This document shows positions 36,856 through 54,111 of a stretch of 64,000 nucleotides of DNA, one piece after another (the first letter of the stretch is position 1; each line of letters starts with the position of its first letter). The notes beneath the pieces were generated by a model, which saw only the letters and a list, made by a program, of their open reading frames with translations, had not been told where the DNA came from and searched no databases. The stretch is taken from NCBI RefSeq assembly GCF_018143015.1, contig NC_054740.1, positions 18,149,190 through 18,213,189 on the forward strand. The letters run 5' to 3'. This DNA is from Lytechinus variegatus (Eukaryota; Echinodermata; Echinoidea; Temnopleuroida; Toxopneustidae). A program made the position numbers and the translations under genes.

Positions 36856-38290
36856 TTATCCATGTCAAATCAACCAATGCTTGTCACCCGACCCTCTTCG
36901 ATTTTCTTTAAACTCGCACCAAATGTTGCCCCAAGTGTCTGACGGAAAAATCTGAAATATTTTGCCCCAAGGTCAAATGGTTGCTAAGATACGGCCTCCC
37001 ATAGCAACCAATGCGCACTCAAAGAAATTATTTTAAATAAAATTGCCTATTTTTGATTGACTACTGCAGCAAAGTTTGATTGATTACAGTCTTCATTTTA
37101 AGTAAATTGGAAGAACTTTTTGGTCTAAACATGCAAAGTATATAGTAGCACGGACCTGTCAACCGGAATCCGCACACGAGGTCACCGAAAATGGCGTTAA
37201 GCATCCGTGTCAATGATTTCAGAAGCATGTTTGGAGGCTCATAAATCCAAAACTAAATTAGCTTAGAACCAAATATTATGCACATTAATGGACTTTCATA
37301 TACTCAACAGAATTACAAAAAAATTGACCCAAGAGTGTGTGCCGTTTTCCTGTAGGGCGCCCTCAAAGTTGGATTTTTTTCAAAAGATGCCAAGTTCAAG
37401 GTCACGGATCACCTCCCGTCCCATCGAGGAGGGGGACCAATTTCTGTGTTTTGATAGACATTTACCCATATTTTCAAGTGTTACTTGAGAAATTTTGCTA
37501 CCGGAATGTTTAGGGGCTGATTTGCGCATTCCAAAATGGTCGTAAACACCCTAAATTTGACGTTAATGACACATACATGCTTTTCAACACTTTTCAAATT
37601 GTGATAACTCAAAGATGAAATGCCAAAAGACATTGATATCTTCTGTGATGATAGTCTGTAATTAGTATTAAAAGAATATATCTTCCGAAATAGTTTTCAT
37701 TCTTGGTAATGACCTTGAAAACACACCTAAAATTCAATAAAAACAGTAAATTGGCTAATTTTCCAGAATCATATGGCATTCAAATGGTGTTTACATTGAC
37801 TTTCAAATGGGTGTCATTTCAATACAAAGGGTGAGCTTAAGCCAAAACTTGAAAGACATGTTCAACTTTTGTTCTACTTTAAGCAACATAAAATATTTGA
37901 ACTCAAAACTATATCATTTGACCTTGAAATTATTCCAAATATAGCTAATTATTGCTTCATAAGTAGCATATTCAAATCGCGCGTGTACATTGCACTTTGC
38001 AACACATTTCAAAATGGATTTTCTCATAGAGAGAATACCTGATCAGGCTGATATTTGCAGTATTGGTAGTCTGTAATGAGTTCTTGGAGGATCTACAGAT
38101 CAAGTACCTATTCTCTCAAGACAATGACCTTGAAAATACAGCTGAAAATCATGAAAATCAATAAATCATACAATTTTCATTAGTAATCAAGTGTTTTTAC
38201 CCACTTTTCATCGTGTGTTATTCCATCTAAGATTGTGAGGGTCGGGTGACAAATTGTCTGAAAATTGGTTGATTTGACGTGGATTGACCC
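36856..38290. repeat. 1.4-kb element with inverted ends and internal 410-bp repeats
   Basis: The left end TCAAATCAACCAATGC then TTGTCACCCGACCCTC is mirrored at the right end (GAGGGTCGGGTGACAA ... ATTGGTTGATTTGA). Inside, blocks with GATAGTCTGTAATTAG/GGTAGTCTGTAATGAG and TGACCTTGAAAAnACA recur about 410 bp apart (near 37660/38070 and 37715/38130). No transposase ORF is seen. It ends about 80 bp before the TRAPPC2 exon. Confidence 0.7.
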
Positions 38291-38371
38291 ACTTAGAAAA
38301 AGGCATTGATGAAGTTAATATCTGATAATTATTTTTCCATAACTCTTTTGTTTTGGTATTTCCTCTCGTAG

Positions 38372-38416
38372 AAAACATATGGAAACAGTCTTCTTGAAAG
38401 ATTAAGCACTCCGAAG
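38372..38416 (+). other. TRAPPC2: TRAPPC2 5'UTR segment with an 8-residue upstream ORF
   Basis: An acceptor (TTTCCTCTCGTAG, ending 38371) precedes 45 nt of untranslated sequence before the sedlin ATG. This short leader contains its own ATG at 38379 opening METVFLKD then TAA, which ends before the main start. A non-coding first exon upstream is therefore expected, as in the human gene. The uORF may damp translation; that part is inference. Confidence 0.7.
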
Positions 38417-43562
<5,146 letters not shown>

Positions 43563-43595
43563 GTTAGAATTTGTATCAGAATTTTATAGTAAACA

Positions 43596-43750
43596 TATCA
43601 GGCTTTGAGAAAGTATAGTGGAATTATTTATCCGAGGTTGGTCTGGCAATTACTATTTCTCCCGAGGGGCGAAATATTGTAGTTAGTAGTTTTGCCAGTC
43701 CAACCGAGGATTAATAATTTCCACTATGCTTCCGAATGAAACGCCTGATA
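43596..43750. repeat. 155-bp hairpin element just past the TRAPPC2 stop
   Basis: TATCAGGCTTTGAGAAAGTA with the following TAGTGGAATTATTTATCC pairs with the reverse of GCATAGTGGAAATTATTAAT/CCTCGGTTGGACTGGC; arms are about 50 bases. It starts 34 bp after the stop, so it probably lies in the 3'UTR and could fold in the mRNA. Confidence 0.7.
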
Positions 43751-43974
43751 TACATGTATTTGGTTTATATCCTACTTTTAATAATTTATTACCAAATTAT
43801 ATGCGCCGAGCTTGCAAATTACGGTTACTTGAGTTGAATTACCTACTTTTCACCGCGCTCAGTTGAACGCAGATTTCTGCCTGCGCCGACCCATCGCGGG
43901 ACTTGCCCGGGAGAGAGAGCGCGCTGGCCGGTACGCCCGAGAGTTTAGCTTAGATATCCAGTTTTGTGAAATAA

Positions 43975-44022
43975 TGACGTCAGACCTCGATATATCCAAA
44001 AATATATCGAGGTCTGACGTCA
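43975..44022. repeat. Perfect 21-bp-arm palindrome with CRE motifs at both ends
   Basis: The left arm 43975-43995 and right arm 44002-44022 are exact reverse complements around a 6-base loop (CCAAAA). Each arm starts or ends with TGACGTCA, the full CREB/ATF consensus, followed by GACCTCGATATAT. Confidence 0.9.
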
Positions 44023-44939
44023 CGCAACATCATAGTTGAAATATATTCGGTCACATGATGCTATTTGAACCAATCACTATACAGGATTCAATCTATGTAG
44101 GATATAATACTTTATCTTTGTTGAATTCAAGAAAATCAATACATATATGTACCATGGTGCTCAAAAGCTAGTGAACCCCACCAGAAAATGGACATAATTA
44201 AAGTGTTAAAGTTTTGTCATGTTTTAGATATTTAATTCCGTAGATGGGTGATAAAATATTACATTCAATTAAGTTTGTTTCTCTGGTCTTGCCAAACATT
44301 GTTGTCTACATCTAACACCCAACATGAAAGAGTGCATTTTGTGGCAGGGTTCACTAACTTTCAAACACAACTCGTGAGATTCAGTGAACATGTGTTTTTA
44401 TGAGCGCAATGAATATTTTTGTTCCTATTTTCCTACAGATTTTATAATTTTGAATATATTCACTTCCCCCCCATTCAATAAAGTTAAATAAATGAATCAA
44501 GCTGAAAATAACTTGAAGGAAATACAAATCAGGAATAATTTTAGGCTGATACGTTTGCACATCATATTCCATCTGTTTGTAAGTTAGGACTGTTATAAAA
44601 TTCCATAATGTACACTTTATATTCCAATTCATAAAGCCTTGCAAAACTTACGTTCAGCTTAATGAAACTCCACAGGGTCTGGTGACACAAAGTGAATGGC
44701 TGTAGCCTATGTAATAAATTGTAAGGATTTATTCTATGATCATTGTTAATGTTTGTGTTACCCTTCATGCCCAGTTACTTCACATCTTCTGTAGATATGT
44801 TGGAACATGAAATTGGAACCATGGATGATACTTGTACATTATTTAGAATAATTTAGCCCAATATTCACTAAAGCAATTCATCAATGAATGAATACCAAAT
44901 TTGGGTCAGTATGGTTTATCACATTGATTAGTGAAATCA

Positions 44940-45140
44940 GGGGGTGTTTCACAAAAAATGAAGTGTCGCTTAGAGTAATGCTTGATTGCAGAATTGCATG
45001 TTACTTAATTTTATTGTTGAACATGCTATAGCATGTGTTCTCTGAGCGTGATCAGTGTTGTGTATGCAACACAAGACTGGCTATGTGAGTGTGAATTTGA
45101 ATTTAGTTTTAAAGAGTTAAGTCTTTATGAAACACTTCAA
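44940..45140. repeat. Possible third copy of the TTCACAAAGATT element
   Basis: The left end GGGGTGTTTCACAAAAAATG and the right end (reversed) GAAGTGTTTCATAAAGACTT resemble the family ends; the interior is diverged (GTCGCTTAGAGTAATGC in place of the usual block). Confidence 0.45.
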
Positions 45141-46397
45141 ATTAAACAACACGACACCAGTGTATACATACAATATGTGTTTGTGATTATCTATATTTTT
45201 TGGTCACTTTCTTTTGACTTATTCATGTTGTGCTTAGAACATTAAGTATAAGTTGATAATTTGATTTTAAGAAATCCTGTCAAGAATACAATACAGATGC
45301 GAGTGGTGTATGTTTAGTTTGAGATACCCATAAGTGCAATATTTTGTTAACATTGATGTAAGAGCAAATTCAAAATGGATGTTTTTGTACATTGTAAATA
45401 AACATTACATCTGTATGCTTACATGTACTTCATACCAATGTCAACTTGATTATTATTTGCCTGTATATGTGGTGTCAATGAGAGAGTTATACAAAAGTTG
45501 ATGATAGTTAATTTCATAAGCTGAATCTCCTCACAATTAATGCTTTGGGGGAAAAGGCAAATGAATTGAGAAAGCATCACAATGGGAGAGAGAGAGTAAT
45601 GGAAGCATGATGAAATCTAACACATGAGGCAACAGTGACTGAGATAATTCATTATCATAAATATAGATAAATGGATCATTTTGAGGAAATTTATATGTAC
45701 TAGCAAATTATGAAGAATTCAAGATATAAAAGAAGAATGATGAAAAATAGTTATGAATTCCCATTAATATACATGTACAGTGTATCGATAAATGTGGGTA
45801 TTAATGATGGGTGAATATAATGGCTGAAGCGAAAGAAGTAAATTTTATCACTTTGCTTTTCCTCATCCCAAGATTGGGATTTTGAAGGAAGGTGTCGTTT
45901 TTAGCTATCAGGATCTAGGTTTTATTAGAAAGAGAATGCGTTCATATTCAGTTATTCACTCTGTTTTACTTGTACCTGTATTTCTATGAGCTACGCGAGA
46001 GGAAAATATGTGCAAGAAAGAGGGGGATATTAGAGAGAGATGTGAAAGGAGAGACGTCACAGAAAAATAGTTGATGCTTGGTCAAATGTCTGGATATTTG
46101 GAGAACCATCGCAGTGTTTCAATAATAATTATTTTAGACTTATATCGCACCAATGTCACTCAGGAGAGTGCTCAAGGCGAGCACTTTTGTTCTCATGAGG
46201 AGTTTAAAGTAGTATGATGACCACTAGTTTATGAAATTAAAACATGAAAGTAAATAACTAAGAATAACTAACACATTTCCTGAATCAATTCAACCAGGAA
46301 CTTGCTGTTCCAGTCTTTTGTTGACGTTCTTTACCTTCGTCTAAGCTCTGAAGCACTTTCATCCATGGAGATTATTCGGGAGTGAGATAATGACTCT

Positions 46398-46967
46398 CAA
46401 GGCTAAGTCCACTAATCCAGTCACAAATAAGATTTAAATAACATCTAAAGAATCAAACGAGTATAGCTGAAAATTCCATCAATATCAGATGTAAAATAAG
46501 TTATATTTTATTTTTTGTTAATTTCACAAAACATTTAAATTCACAACCCGGGTAATATGCAAAAAAAAATCAATACTACAAAGATTCATAGTTTTTGTCG
46601 ATTTGATGAATATATAAATTTCATATTTAATCATGTTTCAATAAAGGAAATTTTACACTTTCAATGTGCATTCAACATATCAAAGCTTGTACATCGTAAG
46701 ATAAAAAATGAATTACATTTTCTCATAAAGGAATAATTAATTGTCAAGTAGTGATAGCAAGTGTGTGATTTCGCTACTCTTGATATGTTCGTATCACCTA
46801 TATTGTACTGAACAGTTTTGTGAAATTGAACAAATATTGCAACTTGCTTATTCTACAGTTACATCTGAAATTTAGTGACATATTCAATGTTACATAATTA
46901 TGCTCATTAAGATTTTCCCCTTTTATCCATATCGATTTATTGTTGAGAGTGAACCTGACCTCTTTAA
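46398..46967. repeat. TTAA-family element, ancient copy
   Basis: AAGGCTAAGTCCACTAATCC, GCTGAAAATTCCATCAATAT and the end GAGAGTGAACCTGACCT follow the family order but with heavy divergence. Confidence 0.55.
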
Positions 46968-47312
46968 TGCGAGAGATAAAGTATCTCATTTCCAGTGACG
47001 GTTGGCGTAGGTGTAAATCCGTGGTAAAAATCCCGGAGAAAAATAAAGAGAGATCCTTGGGTGAGAGGAGAAGATGAGCATACACTCTTAAAGAGAACTT
47101 GAATATCATTGAAAGATTAAAGATGTATATGCAAAATAGTGGTGGCTATATGAATAAGAATGATGTTTTTAATATAAGTTATTCAAAAAGATAATGATTA
47201 AAAGAAATTTTGTGACATAATTTCGTTATCAAACACGTAACAATGAAATTCTCTTATTTGCGCGAACGCTATGTGCAAAAGCGCGCGTTGTGGCGCATAG
47301 CGACTCTGTTTG

Positions 47313-47326
47313 GTTTATTTAGCAAC
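47313..47326 (+). promoter_or_regulatory. Possible X-box (RFX) motif upstream of the speriolin-like gene
   Basis: GTTTATTTAGCAAC has the GTT...AAC palindromic frame of an RFX X-box, with a good right half (TAGCAAC) and a poor left half, about 165 bp before the start codon. RFX factors drive ciliary and sperm genes, which would suit this gene. Motif matches of this quality occur by chance, so this is a weak call. Confidence 0.25.
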
Positions 47327-47490
47327 GTGATAAAAGCAGATAAAAGAGAAACTGCTTAAATTTGTTTTCTCTCTTTTAAGTGCCTTCAAAATAACGGCCT
47401 ATCATCACCATTTCTGTCCGTCGAGAAATAGGACTTCAGGACCGAGGGAGAGTGAAATATATTTTGGGAAGTTGTATTTTGACAGAAACG

Positions 47491-50400
47491 ATGTCGAAAG
47501 CTGAATATCAGACGATCAAACAGCTCAGAGGACAAATTTCGGCATTGGCACGTGAGAATAAAATGCTGAATCACAAGATGAGTCTATTGGAGAACAACGC
47601 GACGCTGAAACAAAACCTTGAGCAAAACGCTATGTTCTCTAACTTTCTCAAATGGATGGAAGAAAATGGACCTAGGACAAATGATGACCACGGAATAGAT
47701 GGCAAACACAAGAATGCTGGATTGTCTGTTAAAGAAGTACCCACATCAACAGCATCTCCACGCAGATCAAATGTTGGGAATGATGTTCCTACGGGGTATG
47801 ATCAAAGAGGTTCAGACATGAATAAAACATTAGATATGGGAGCTTCTTCATTAAAATCAAAACCAGACAATAGTCAACTTGATCGTCATGATAATAATCA
47901 AGCTGATTCAGATGTTAGACATGAACCAAACGTGGATGCATCAAGAAAAAACACTGATCGTAGGCCTACCTTGAATGATCATTCTCACAAGGAGAGCTCT
48001 CAAAATGGAGAAGTCTCTTTGCCCAGCAGAAACCCATTCCCAAAATACAGATTCCCGCCAAATTCTGAAGACTGGATCCACCCTCCGTTGTATAATGATT
48101 CTTATGTTGTGCCACATCCCGGTGAATCTACCATCGTAGACAGCTCCTGTGTGAGGATCTGCTGCTCAACAAGTCAGGATGACGACGACCATGACGACGC
48201 CCAGTTGAGATCCACACCAATTACATCGACCCCTAAACGACCAAGTGCTAGTTGCAAGAACGCACGTCGGTATGACGATCTAGAAACTCGAGTCTGGTCC
48301 CTCCTGGAAGAATCAAGATTGGCTGCAAGTCCGGGTCTGCGTGCTTTTGCAGCTCATGACGTTGCTAGAGACGTTGATTCTCGACCAGTGACGTCCACAC
48401 CAGCGAAGACTCCACAGAAGAAAGTTGCGTTTGCAGATGAGATGAATGCAAACACATCACTGATTTATGGTGACCCAGTGTCATCGATACCCCGCTCCTA
48501 CAACTGTGACCCGTTGAATTTGACCACGCCTCAGAAGACGCAGGGCTCTGTGTCGAGAAAGCTAGCGGATCAACGAGATGGTTCTTCGACGGCAAATGAT
48601 GAACGTTCAGAAGTTTCTCGAGATGAGCGATCATTTCGACGCCTTACGTTAAATGATAACTCCGATTCACGCAATTGTCAACGTGGTGGAAAGTCAAAGA
48701 GACCAACTTCATCTAGAAAAGAAGATAGACATAATAGTATCAGCAAGAATGAAGGGGCAAGATCGAAATGTTCGCATGAAAATTTCTCGGCTAAGCGTGA
48801 GCTGTCGTTCAATGACGATAAAACCTCTCCTCGTCCATCAGTAAATGTGAATAAATTATTTGGTAGTAGAGGAAATGGATATATCAACCATGAACATATC
48901 AATAGTTATGGATCCCAGTATGACCAAGCTTCTTTTGGAGGAGAAAGTAGAAGCAAACGGTCAAAATATGACGGGGTGACGACCAATTCATCGGGATTGT
49001 CTTCAGGTACGTCTCTACTTCAGTCGAAATCCCTGAGCGATCATAGATCCTTTAACGCTGAGTCTGACATCTCAAACAATGATTCAACAATTGAGACACT
49101 AGAAAACGAACTTCATGGTATTTACAAGCAGAATCTGGATGATGAGGTGAAGATTACTGAAATTCGGCGCAACGCCGTCAAACGATTCGACAGCTGGCGG
49201 GATGCGATGGAAAGTGAGATGGTGAAATTGGAGAGGGATGGTAGAGAAAGACTTGCTGACAACATCAACAAGCTCAGCAAATCCTTGCCTCCGTGTTTGA
49301 AATGTGATTGTTCATCTGGATTTGATGGTAGTTCAAGATCTCTTGCAATTAGTGAGGGTCCTTTGAGTGAACTTGAAGGGAAGCTTGGTTCAAGATTGGC
49401 CGACTTTGAAGAGAGAAATGAAAAGAAACTTAATGATAGTGTCGGCGCAGAGACATATTCAAAAACAGAGACACCATCGAGGAAGCATGGAATGGGTACG
49501 TAAGATTCACTCAGACTTAAATATGTGTGAAAACGAACCTTTATATGTTAAAGGATTGGGCGATGTGCTCAAGTAAATTCATATTCAGAATTAATTTATT
49601 GATCTCAAATCCTCACATTTTAGGGTGATTACGGGGTGATTATTATGCTCCAAAAAATAAATAGAGTAATAAATTCAACAAATGGCCCCAAGATGAAGTG
49701 CAAAATGAAGAAATATAACTGATAAATATCCCCACCCCGATCAGCCACTGAACTTACGAGAAATATATACTGAAGGCTGTATTTGGTTTCATCACAGAAA
49801 GAAAACGGTCAGTTGATACCCAGACGACGTCTCCGAAAAATCTATTTATGGCTGGTTCCGACACCATCATCTTTGGTGAGATTGCTTTCCAGCTCGAACG
49901 AGTCATTCTGTCAAGGGTCTTCCGAGGAGGCTCAAAGCAACTGACTGGTAAACATTACATTCTTAAGATATCATGTTTATGAAATCATAATGCCAGGTAT
50001 CAGTATTACACATTACATTTGATTCTTATACAGTGCGTATCAAAAAAAAGTTTACACTTAGAAAATATCCTGTAAAATTATACATATGTAATATCCTGAG
50101 GATTTTTCCACATTTTAACATTGGTACAGGTCCATTTAAGCAAATGACGATAAAACTGTCGAAAAATATTTCCGCTTGAGTGAGCACCACTTACTTTTGA
50201 AAAGTTAGTGAAAAATGATTTGCGCAGAACTTTGAAATAGTTATGCGAATAAAAGTAGACCTTAATCATGAATAACACGTGGAATTTAGCTAGTAAAATT
50301 GATTTGAAGATATCTTTTACCTATTTAACTTGTTTCTTTGCCCAAACCACTTCGAGGGGTACAATGCGCCACACCCCACTCCCCCACACACCGAGGCCAT

Positions 50401-52712
50401 CGGGACGATATTTGCTTTACACTGAGCTGTGATTTACATGAAATGGCTTAGGCTTGATTTTCATTTTGTTAATCATTGTCAAGCTTGGAAAAGGTGTGGA
50501 GAAACAAGTATTAAATAAAAAAATGCAATGTAAACCCACTTTAAATGATAAAAACTTAGTGAAAAAGTGCTAGAGATGTCTGATATAAACTTTGGTTCAG
50601 ATTCAGATATGTCCTCAGATCCAGCAGGCACAAAAAGGGTAAAAGTTGTGTATACTAAGTGATAAAATTTCAATTTGGGTTTCAAAATTGTCAGAAAATG
50701 CTTGAATGTATCCGTTTTATTTCAATTGACTAAAAGTGCAAGGGAAATGTGTGAGAAATGTTTCGCAGGGTAAGTATGATTTCACCCTTTACCCTTGACA
50801 CAGCGTACAAACAGGCATTTCTGCGCAAACAGATTTCTGCGAGCTTTACAAAAATGGACAGTGCTCACTCAAGTGTATCATTCTGTCAAAACTTTTACTT
50901 TCATTGGATAGATGAGACCCAAACCCAGGATTGTATGTGAAAAAATTACCCACATGTTGTATATTTTTAAATTCCCGGAGCTTTTCAAAGTGTAAACTTT
51001 TTTTTGATACGCACTGTATAAGCCAGTTTGAAAAAAATGTAAGTTTTACATGTTCCAGCATGATACACCTATTTCATGAAAAACGTGACAGAGCCAAATG
51101 GGTTAAGGGCCTCGATCCTTTCCTCCATTTACATCCTTCTTCTGTCTTACCCCCCCCCCCCCCCCCGATCTCTCTTTCATTCCGCGTCTCATGATTCTAG
51201 GTGACGATTTACTTGAAGTCAATGATTTTAATGAACAACTACGATTGGATTATAATCACACTTATTCTATTCTAGATTTTGCTATTTATAATTTATATCG
51301 ACTGGTTTAGTCATGAATTATCTCCTTCTATATTCTGTTTTCTTACACTTAATTTGCTAGAAGCCTTTTATAAATGAACTGCCAGTGTAATATTTTTTTT
51401 CATCGATCATAATTTAATCTAAGATCAACATTTGTTGATGTAGTTCTTTTGAATATTGGGATATTTATTATTACTCGGATAAGTAGCTTTCAATATTATT
51501 TTGTGCTGATGTTTCATATCACACAAGCGCCTGTTCCCTGTGTATTCTAATTAATGATGGGGCTATAAAGAAGAAATAGATAAATAAAAAGTGCAAAATA
51601 TACATTTTACTTTGTGTATTTTATTGAAGATAGATAGTGTTGACCACGTCCATGGTTTGACCAGAGTTGATATCTGACCCTTTTATGTGTTTACTTCATG
51701 TAACCGTTCTAGTGAAGCAAATGTTTCTATTCATCCGTCTTAACATCCAAGGTTATACTCTGTCAAACATTGAAAAGATGATTCGAAGTCACTATGATTA
51801 CCATGAACGACCAATGCTTCAGAGGCAGTTAGACGAGGTCAAAGGTGAATTGCAGATCTGTGGTTGGAATCACGAGTTTCATCCGAAACTTGTCGCTCAT
51901 CTCATCAAGAAATTTGGGACTTTCCCGACCAACGTCAGGGCAAAGAGTGCAGCCAGGAAAAGAGGTAGGTATCCGGTGCTTGCATATTCTTTAAAACAAT
52001 ATGTTTTTCCCCATCTTTTTTAAAGACTAATTTCCTCTTGATTTTTATTATTTCTGTTTTTCATTTTTAATAAACACTTCCTTCTCTCGTTGAGTCACCC
52101 CCCTTAAATTTTAATCAATCATTTTATTCTTTTATAGCTTTCATATTCTTTTATGGCTATTTATGAACCCTCCATTCTCTTTTCTTCTCTAATTATAATT
52201 GGTCTCATATCCGCATTTTGCTTCATCTGAGTTTTTCTCCCTTTTATATTTTAATCCGCTTGTGTCTTTTTTTATATCCATCCCTTTCTCCTTTTCATAT
52301 CCCTGCTTTCATTCCCATTCCTTGTCCCCCTTCTTTATCACTTACTCTTTTTCGCATTTCGGTATTTTGTTATACTGCCCTGCCCATATCTCTCCATATC
52401 CAACCCCTCCTTCTCATTTCTCTATCCTATTATATTGCCTTTACCCCTTCTTTTTCCACACTCTTCGCTCCGTTCTCCACTATCCATTCTTTTTCACGTC
52501 TTCTCTGTCTCCATTCTCTGTTCAATAACTGATTTTATCATACCATCTACCTCTTTTTCCTACAATTTCACTCAGGTTGGTTCGAACCACAAGCACTGAA
52601 AGAAGAAGTTCTGTGGAGGATTCCACAGAAATACATCCATGACATGATCATCATTCTCGACTGCCTCTTTTATCTCAGCAAGAAATATAACATCCCTCTC
52701 TTCACATGGTGA
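47491..52712 (+). CDS. Speriolin family protein (SPATC1/SPATC1L-like)
   Basis: Speriolin is a spermatogenesis and centrosome protein that binds CDC20 in mammals. Exons: 47491-49495, 49798-49947, 51752-51964, 52576-52712, all phase 1, giving 834 residues (human SPATC1 591). I prefer the ATG at 47491, because what follows (MSKAEYQTIKQLRGQISAL, then ENKMLNHKMSLLENN) resembles the speriolin N-terminal coiled coil; an in-frame ATG at 47452 is the alternative. The large first exon is mostly polar, probably disordered, with a second helical stretch at about residues 535-605 (TIETLENELHGIYKQNLDDE onward). The C-terminal domain is diagnostic: FGEIAFQLERVILSRVF (about 694-710), GYTLSNIEKMI, CGWNHEFHPKLVAHLIKKFG, and the end ILDCLFYLSKKYNIPLFTW. 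I cannot tell SPATC1 from SPATC1L orthology. Confidence 0.9.
50031..51016. mobile_element. 986-bp Tc1/mariner-like non-autonomous element
   Basis: Flanked by TA (50029-50030, 51017-51018), it begins CAGTGCGTATCAAAAAAAAG TTTACACTT and ends in the exact reverse complement. No transposase frame is present, so it would depend on an enzyme made elsewhere. It is in the second intron of the speriolin-like gene. A truncated copy is at 30567-31165. Confidence 0.85.
52200..52565 (+). repeat. Pyrimidine-rich tract before the last speriolin-like exon
   Basis: For about 360 bases the coding strand is dominated by C and T (TTTCTCCCTTTTATATTTT, CCTTTCTCCTTTTCATATCC and so on), running right up to the acceptor at 52575. 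It acts as an extended polypyrimidine tract; the ORFs within are composition artefacts. Confidence 0.65.
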
Positions 52713-54111
52713 GGTACTGGGTCAAAGTTCACCAGTCAAAGGGTTGGTCTGATAGGAATATGAGAAGCAGAGCAGCATGAAGATGCGGAGTGGCCACTCA
52801 CATACAGAATCGGAGCTTACGTATAAAAAATGTAACATAGATGCCAATAACTTCTTTATGGCACTTTTAATCAGAAATGTATCAATGGCATATAGTCATT
52901 TCAGTTAAATCAATCAGAATTACATAAGTTATCTATAAAAAAAATCACTTCTTAAAAGTTGTAAACATGATACAAATTTAATGGCATCTTAAGATGAGCC
53001 TTAAAATTATCACATAAAAATTTAAAGCTGAACCAATCTCAACTTTTGATTGATCATTGATATTAGTTTAAGTTACCTTTACATGTACATTTATTGGAAA
53101 AAGTATACTCCAGTAAAATTGAATCTAATATTTCGTAAACACCAAGCTGGACATTTACCAAAAACACATTTCCAGAAAATATAAACAACCATGATCATCC
53201 CATGTTGACCTACCGTCTCCCAATATTGCAGTTTCTGGAAGCTATTTATGGTGTAATACCACAATTTTGGCAAAAATTATTTTTCACTTACCCGTAAACA
53301 TTGGTAAAGTCAGATATACTTCATGTAGCTAATATATCTTTGCAAGGCAATATTAAAAAAGATATTAATTTTCATATAACAATAACTTAATGAGATGTAT
53401 AAGTGGTATACAGTGCCATGTTTGATGACCATAATTACAAACAAGTTTGATAATGTAATTGATGTTTTTTTTGCTATTTTTAAACCCAGGTTTATCTCTT
53501 GACAAACTTCTATGTAATGCTAGGATATATCTCCCTTCCTCGATATACATGGCAGTGACACAATTATCAAATGATAGAAATTCATTGAATACTCACATCA
53601 TGTTTCTTTTATTATTACAAAAAAATTTTTTTTAACTTATCACTGAACTTGGTAAATGATTTGGCAGCTAGCATTCCATACAAGTGTGATCTCAGTTAAC
53701 TCTGGGAACCATTGCTATGAACATACTAGTGTGCCCATGTTGAATTCACAGAGGCTATTCAAATACAGGAGTTACGTTTAAACCTCCATGGGTGGTAAAC
53801 CTAAGTTTTGCCCTAGTCTAAACTAGACTTTTAAACCAAACTTCTATGGAATGCTGGCTTCATAATACTTCTTCCACATTATATTTCATCAATTAATTCA
53901 TTAAAATTCATGATATTTTTGTATTTTCCTATTCTTTCTATTTCACAACTCAAATTAATTCTTGACAACTTTTTCCAGCAGAATACAAATAACTTGGCAC
54001 TCCATAAAAGTGTGGTATAAGGAAACATAAGTTTAACTAAACCATGGGCTATCAGGCTTAAATACTTAGCAGAAAATTTTGCTAAAGAAATCAGATAATT
54101 CAACCGGACCT

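Larger units (their letters stand above)
35184..38371 (+). other. Region between the PCM1/TRAPPC2 promoter and the TRAPPC2 start exon
   Basis: If TRAPPC2 starts near 35.1 kb this is its first intron. It holds a GC-rich patch at 35330-35480 of unknown nature, an inverted-repeat element at 35545-35805, a C run near 36600, and the 1.4-kb element at 36856-38290. I see no other coding sequence that I would support. Confidence 0.5.
43563..47490. other. Intergenic region between TRAPPC2 and the speriolin-like gene
   Basis: The TRAPPC2 3'UTR begins here; the AATAAA at 45397-45402 is one candidate signal, but earlier ends are possible. Repeats: hairpin element 43596-43750, palindrome 43975-44022, inverted-repeat element 44940-45140, old TTAA element 46398-46967. 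A GC-rich patch lies at 43800-43950. No further gene seen. Confidence 0.5.

Noticed and set aside
50078-50278. 66-codon minus-strand frame similar to one at 30613-30900
   Set aside because: Shared because both are in copies of the same non-autonomous Tc1/mariner-like element; no transposase motifs are visible.
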